In this document: positions 4,765 through 5,175 of the stretch, piece by piece
Numbering within the stretch: the stretch's first letter is position 1
Layout: every line of letters begins with the position of its first letter
Assembly (NCBI GenBank): GCA_947086625.1
Contig: CAMTZV010000162.1
Span: 1 to 5,175 of the forward strand
Direction: 5' to 3'
DNA: 5,175 nt
Origin: an uncultured bacterium
GTDB lineage: Bacteria > Bacillota > Clostridia > Lachnospirales > Lachnospiraceae
Translations under genes and position numbers: made by a program
The notes under the pieces: generated by a model
The model's database searches: none
Seen by the model: only the letters and a program-made list of their open reading frames with translations
Told to the model about the DNA's origin: nothing

Positions 4765-5175
4765 ATGAGGATCCGTTACGAGGACATGAAGCGCGAGTTT
4801 GAGCGCATTCTGATCAAAAAGGGAGTGGAGGAGGCGCGCGCGAAGGAGGCAGCGGAAATTTTTGCGGATTCAAGCGCTGACGGCGTCTATTCCCACGGCT
4901 ATCTGCGGTTTCCGCGCGTTGTCGAATATATTGAAAAGGGCTACATCGACGTTCACGCGCTGCCGGAGACGGAGGTAAGCGTGGGCGCGGCACAGCGCTG
5001 GAACGGCCATCTGGGACTTGGCATGTTAAATGCGAAGCTGGCGATGGCGCGGGCGGTGGAGCTTGCGGGACAGTTCGGGATCGGCATGGTCGCGATGCAC
5101 CACACGAACCACTGGATGCGCGGCGGCACCTACGGCTGGCAGGCGGCGGACCAGGGCTGCATCGGCATCTGCTGG
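4765..5175 (+). CDS. 2,3-diketo-L-gulonate reductase-like (malate/L-lactate dehydrogenase family), 3' truncated by window end
   Basis: The first 137 residues of a protein of the Ldh_2 family, usually about 330-350 residues; the frame is open to the window edge. These cytoplasmic NAD(P)H-dependent oxidoreductases reduce 2-keto acids. The closest remembered relative is Escherichia coli YiaK/DlgD, which reduces 2,3-diketo-L-gulonate in L-ascorbate/L-xylulose use. Shared features: GVYSHGYLRFPR (40-51) with the catalytic His44, GIGMVAMHHTNHWMRGG (105-121) with His116, and the stretch YGWQAADQGCIGICW (123-137), which is nearly identical to YiaK. The NHWMRGG-YGWQAA pattern favours the YiaK group over ureidoglycolate or sulfolactate dehydrogenases. 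The substrate cannot be fixed without the rest of the gene and its neighbours. It begins 21 bases after deoR and may be controlled by that regulator. Confidence 0.87.
   Translation, partial: MRIRYEDMKREFERILIKKGVEEARAKEAAEIFADSSADGVYSHGYLRFPRVVEYIEKGYIDVHALPETEVSVGAAQRWNGHLGLGMLNAKLAMARAVELAGQFGIGMVAMHHTNHWMRGGTYGWQAADQGCIGICW

Noticed and set aside
1..5175. CRISPR array, tRNA or rRNA genes, known riboswitch, transposase
   Set aside because: No regularly spaced repeats, cloverleaf, rRNA-like sequence, recognised aptamer core or transposase motif was seen anywhere in the window.

Overview
The window looks like a chromosomal segment of a moderately GC-rich Firmicute of the class Clostridia, most like a gut Lachnospiraceae. 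This is inferred from strong AGGAGG-type Shine-Dalgarno sites, Gram-positive sigma-A-type promoters, a FruK/HPr/DeoR sugar-phosphotransferase cluster, and a TetR regulator and an Ig-like anchored protein of types common in that family. No rRNA or marker gene is present, so the taxonomic call is inference. All recognised genes lie on the + strand.

Left part (1-1450): an AT-richer PIN-domain gene (VapC-like ribonuclease toxin), whose presumed antitoxin partner lies off the left edge, is followed by a membrane-anchored protein with a C-terminal Ig-like domain. That second gene has a clear start at 452 with a good ribosome site and a transmembrane segment. Its body, however, is in another frame; removing one G from the G6 run at 544-549 joins them into a 291-residue protein. 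Next comes a near-consensus promoter with palindromic sequence in its core, which drives a TetR-family regulator (1454-2041). That gene ends in a strong intrinsic terminator.

Right part (2111-5175): a 230-base leader holds an unexplained hairpin and a promoter overlaid by phased TTGATT repeats. It leads into 1-phosphofructokinase (fruK) and then an HPr-family phosphocarrier. The HPr keeps the phospho-accepting His15 but has Ala where Gram-positive HPr has the regulatory Ser46. A ~162-base nested inverted-repeat element separates it from a DeoR-family repressor, and 21 bases after that gene begins a malate/L-lactate dehydrogenase-family reductase most like YiaK/DlgD (2,3-diketo-L-gulonate reductase), cut by the right edge.

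How the genes may work together: FruK phosphorylates fructose-1-phosphate (or a related ketose phosphate) made by a PTS permease not in the window. The HPr could feed phosphate to that permease. The DeoR protein is the natural candidate to bind the TTGATT repeats and release them when sugar phosphate is present. The reductase downstream hints that the regulon, or a neighbouring one, extends to a keto-acid sugar pathway. The most interesting unexplained items are the nested palindrome at 3667-3828, the Ser46-less HPr, and the single-base frameshift in the Ig-like gene.
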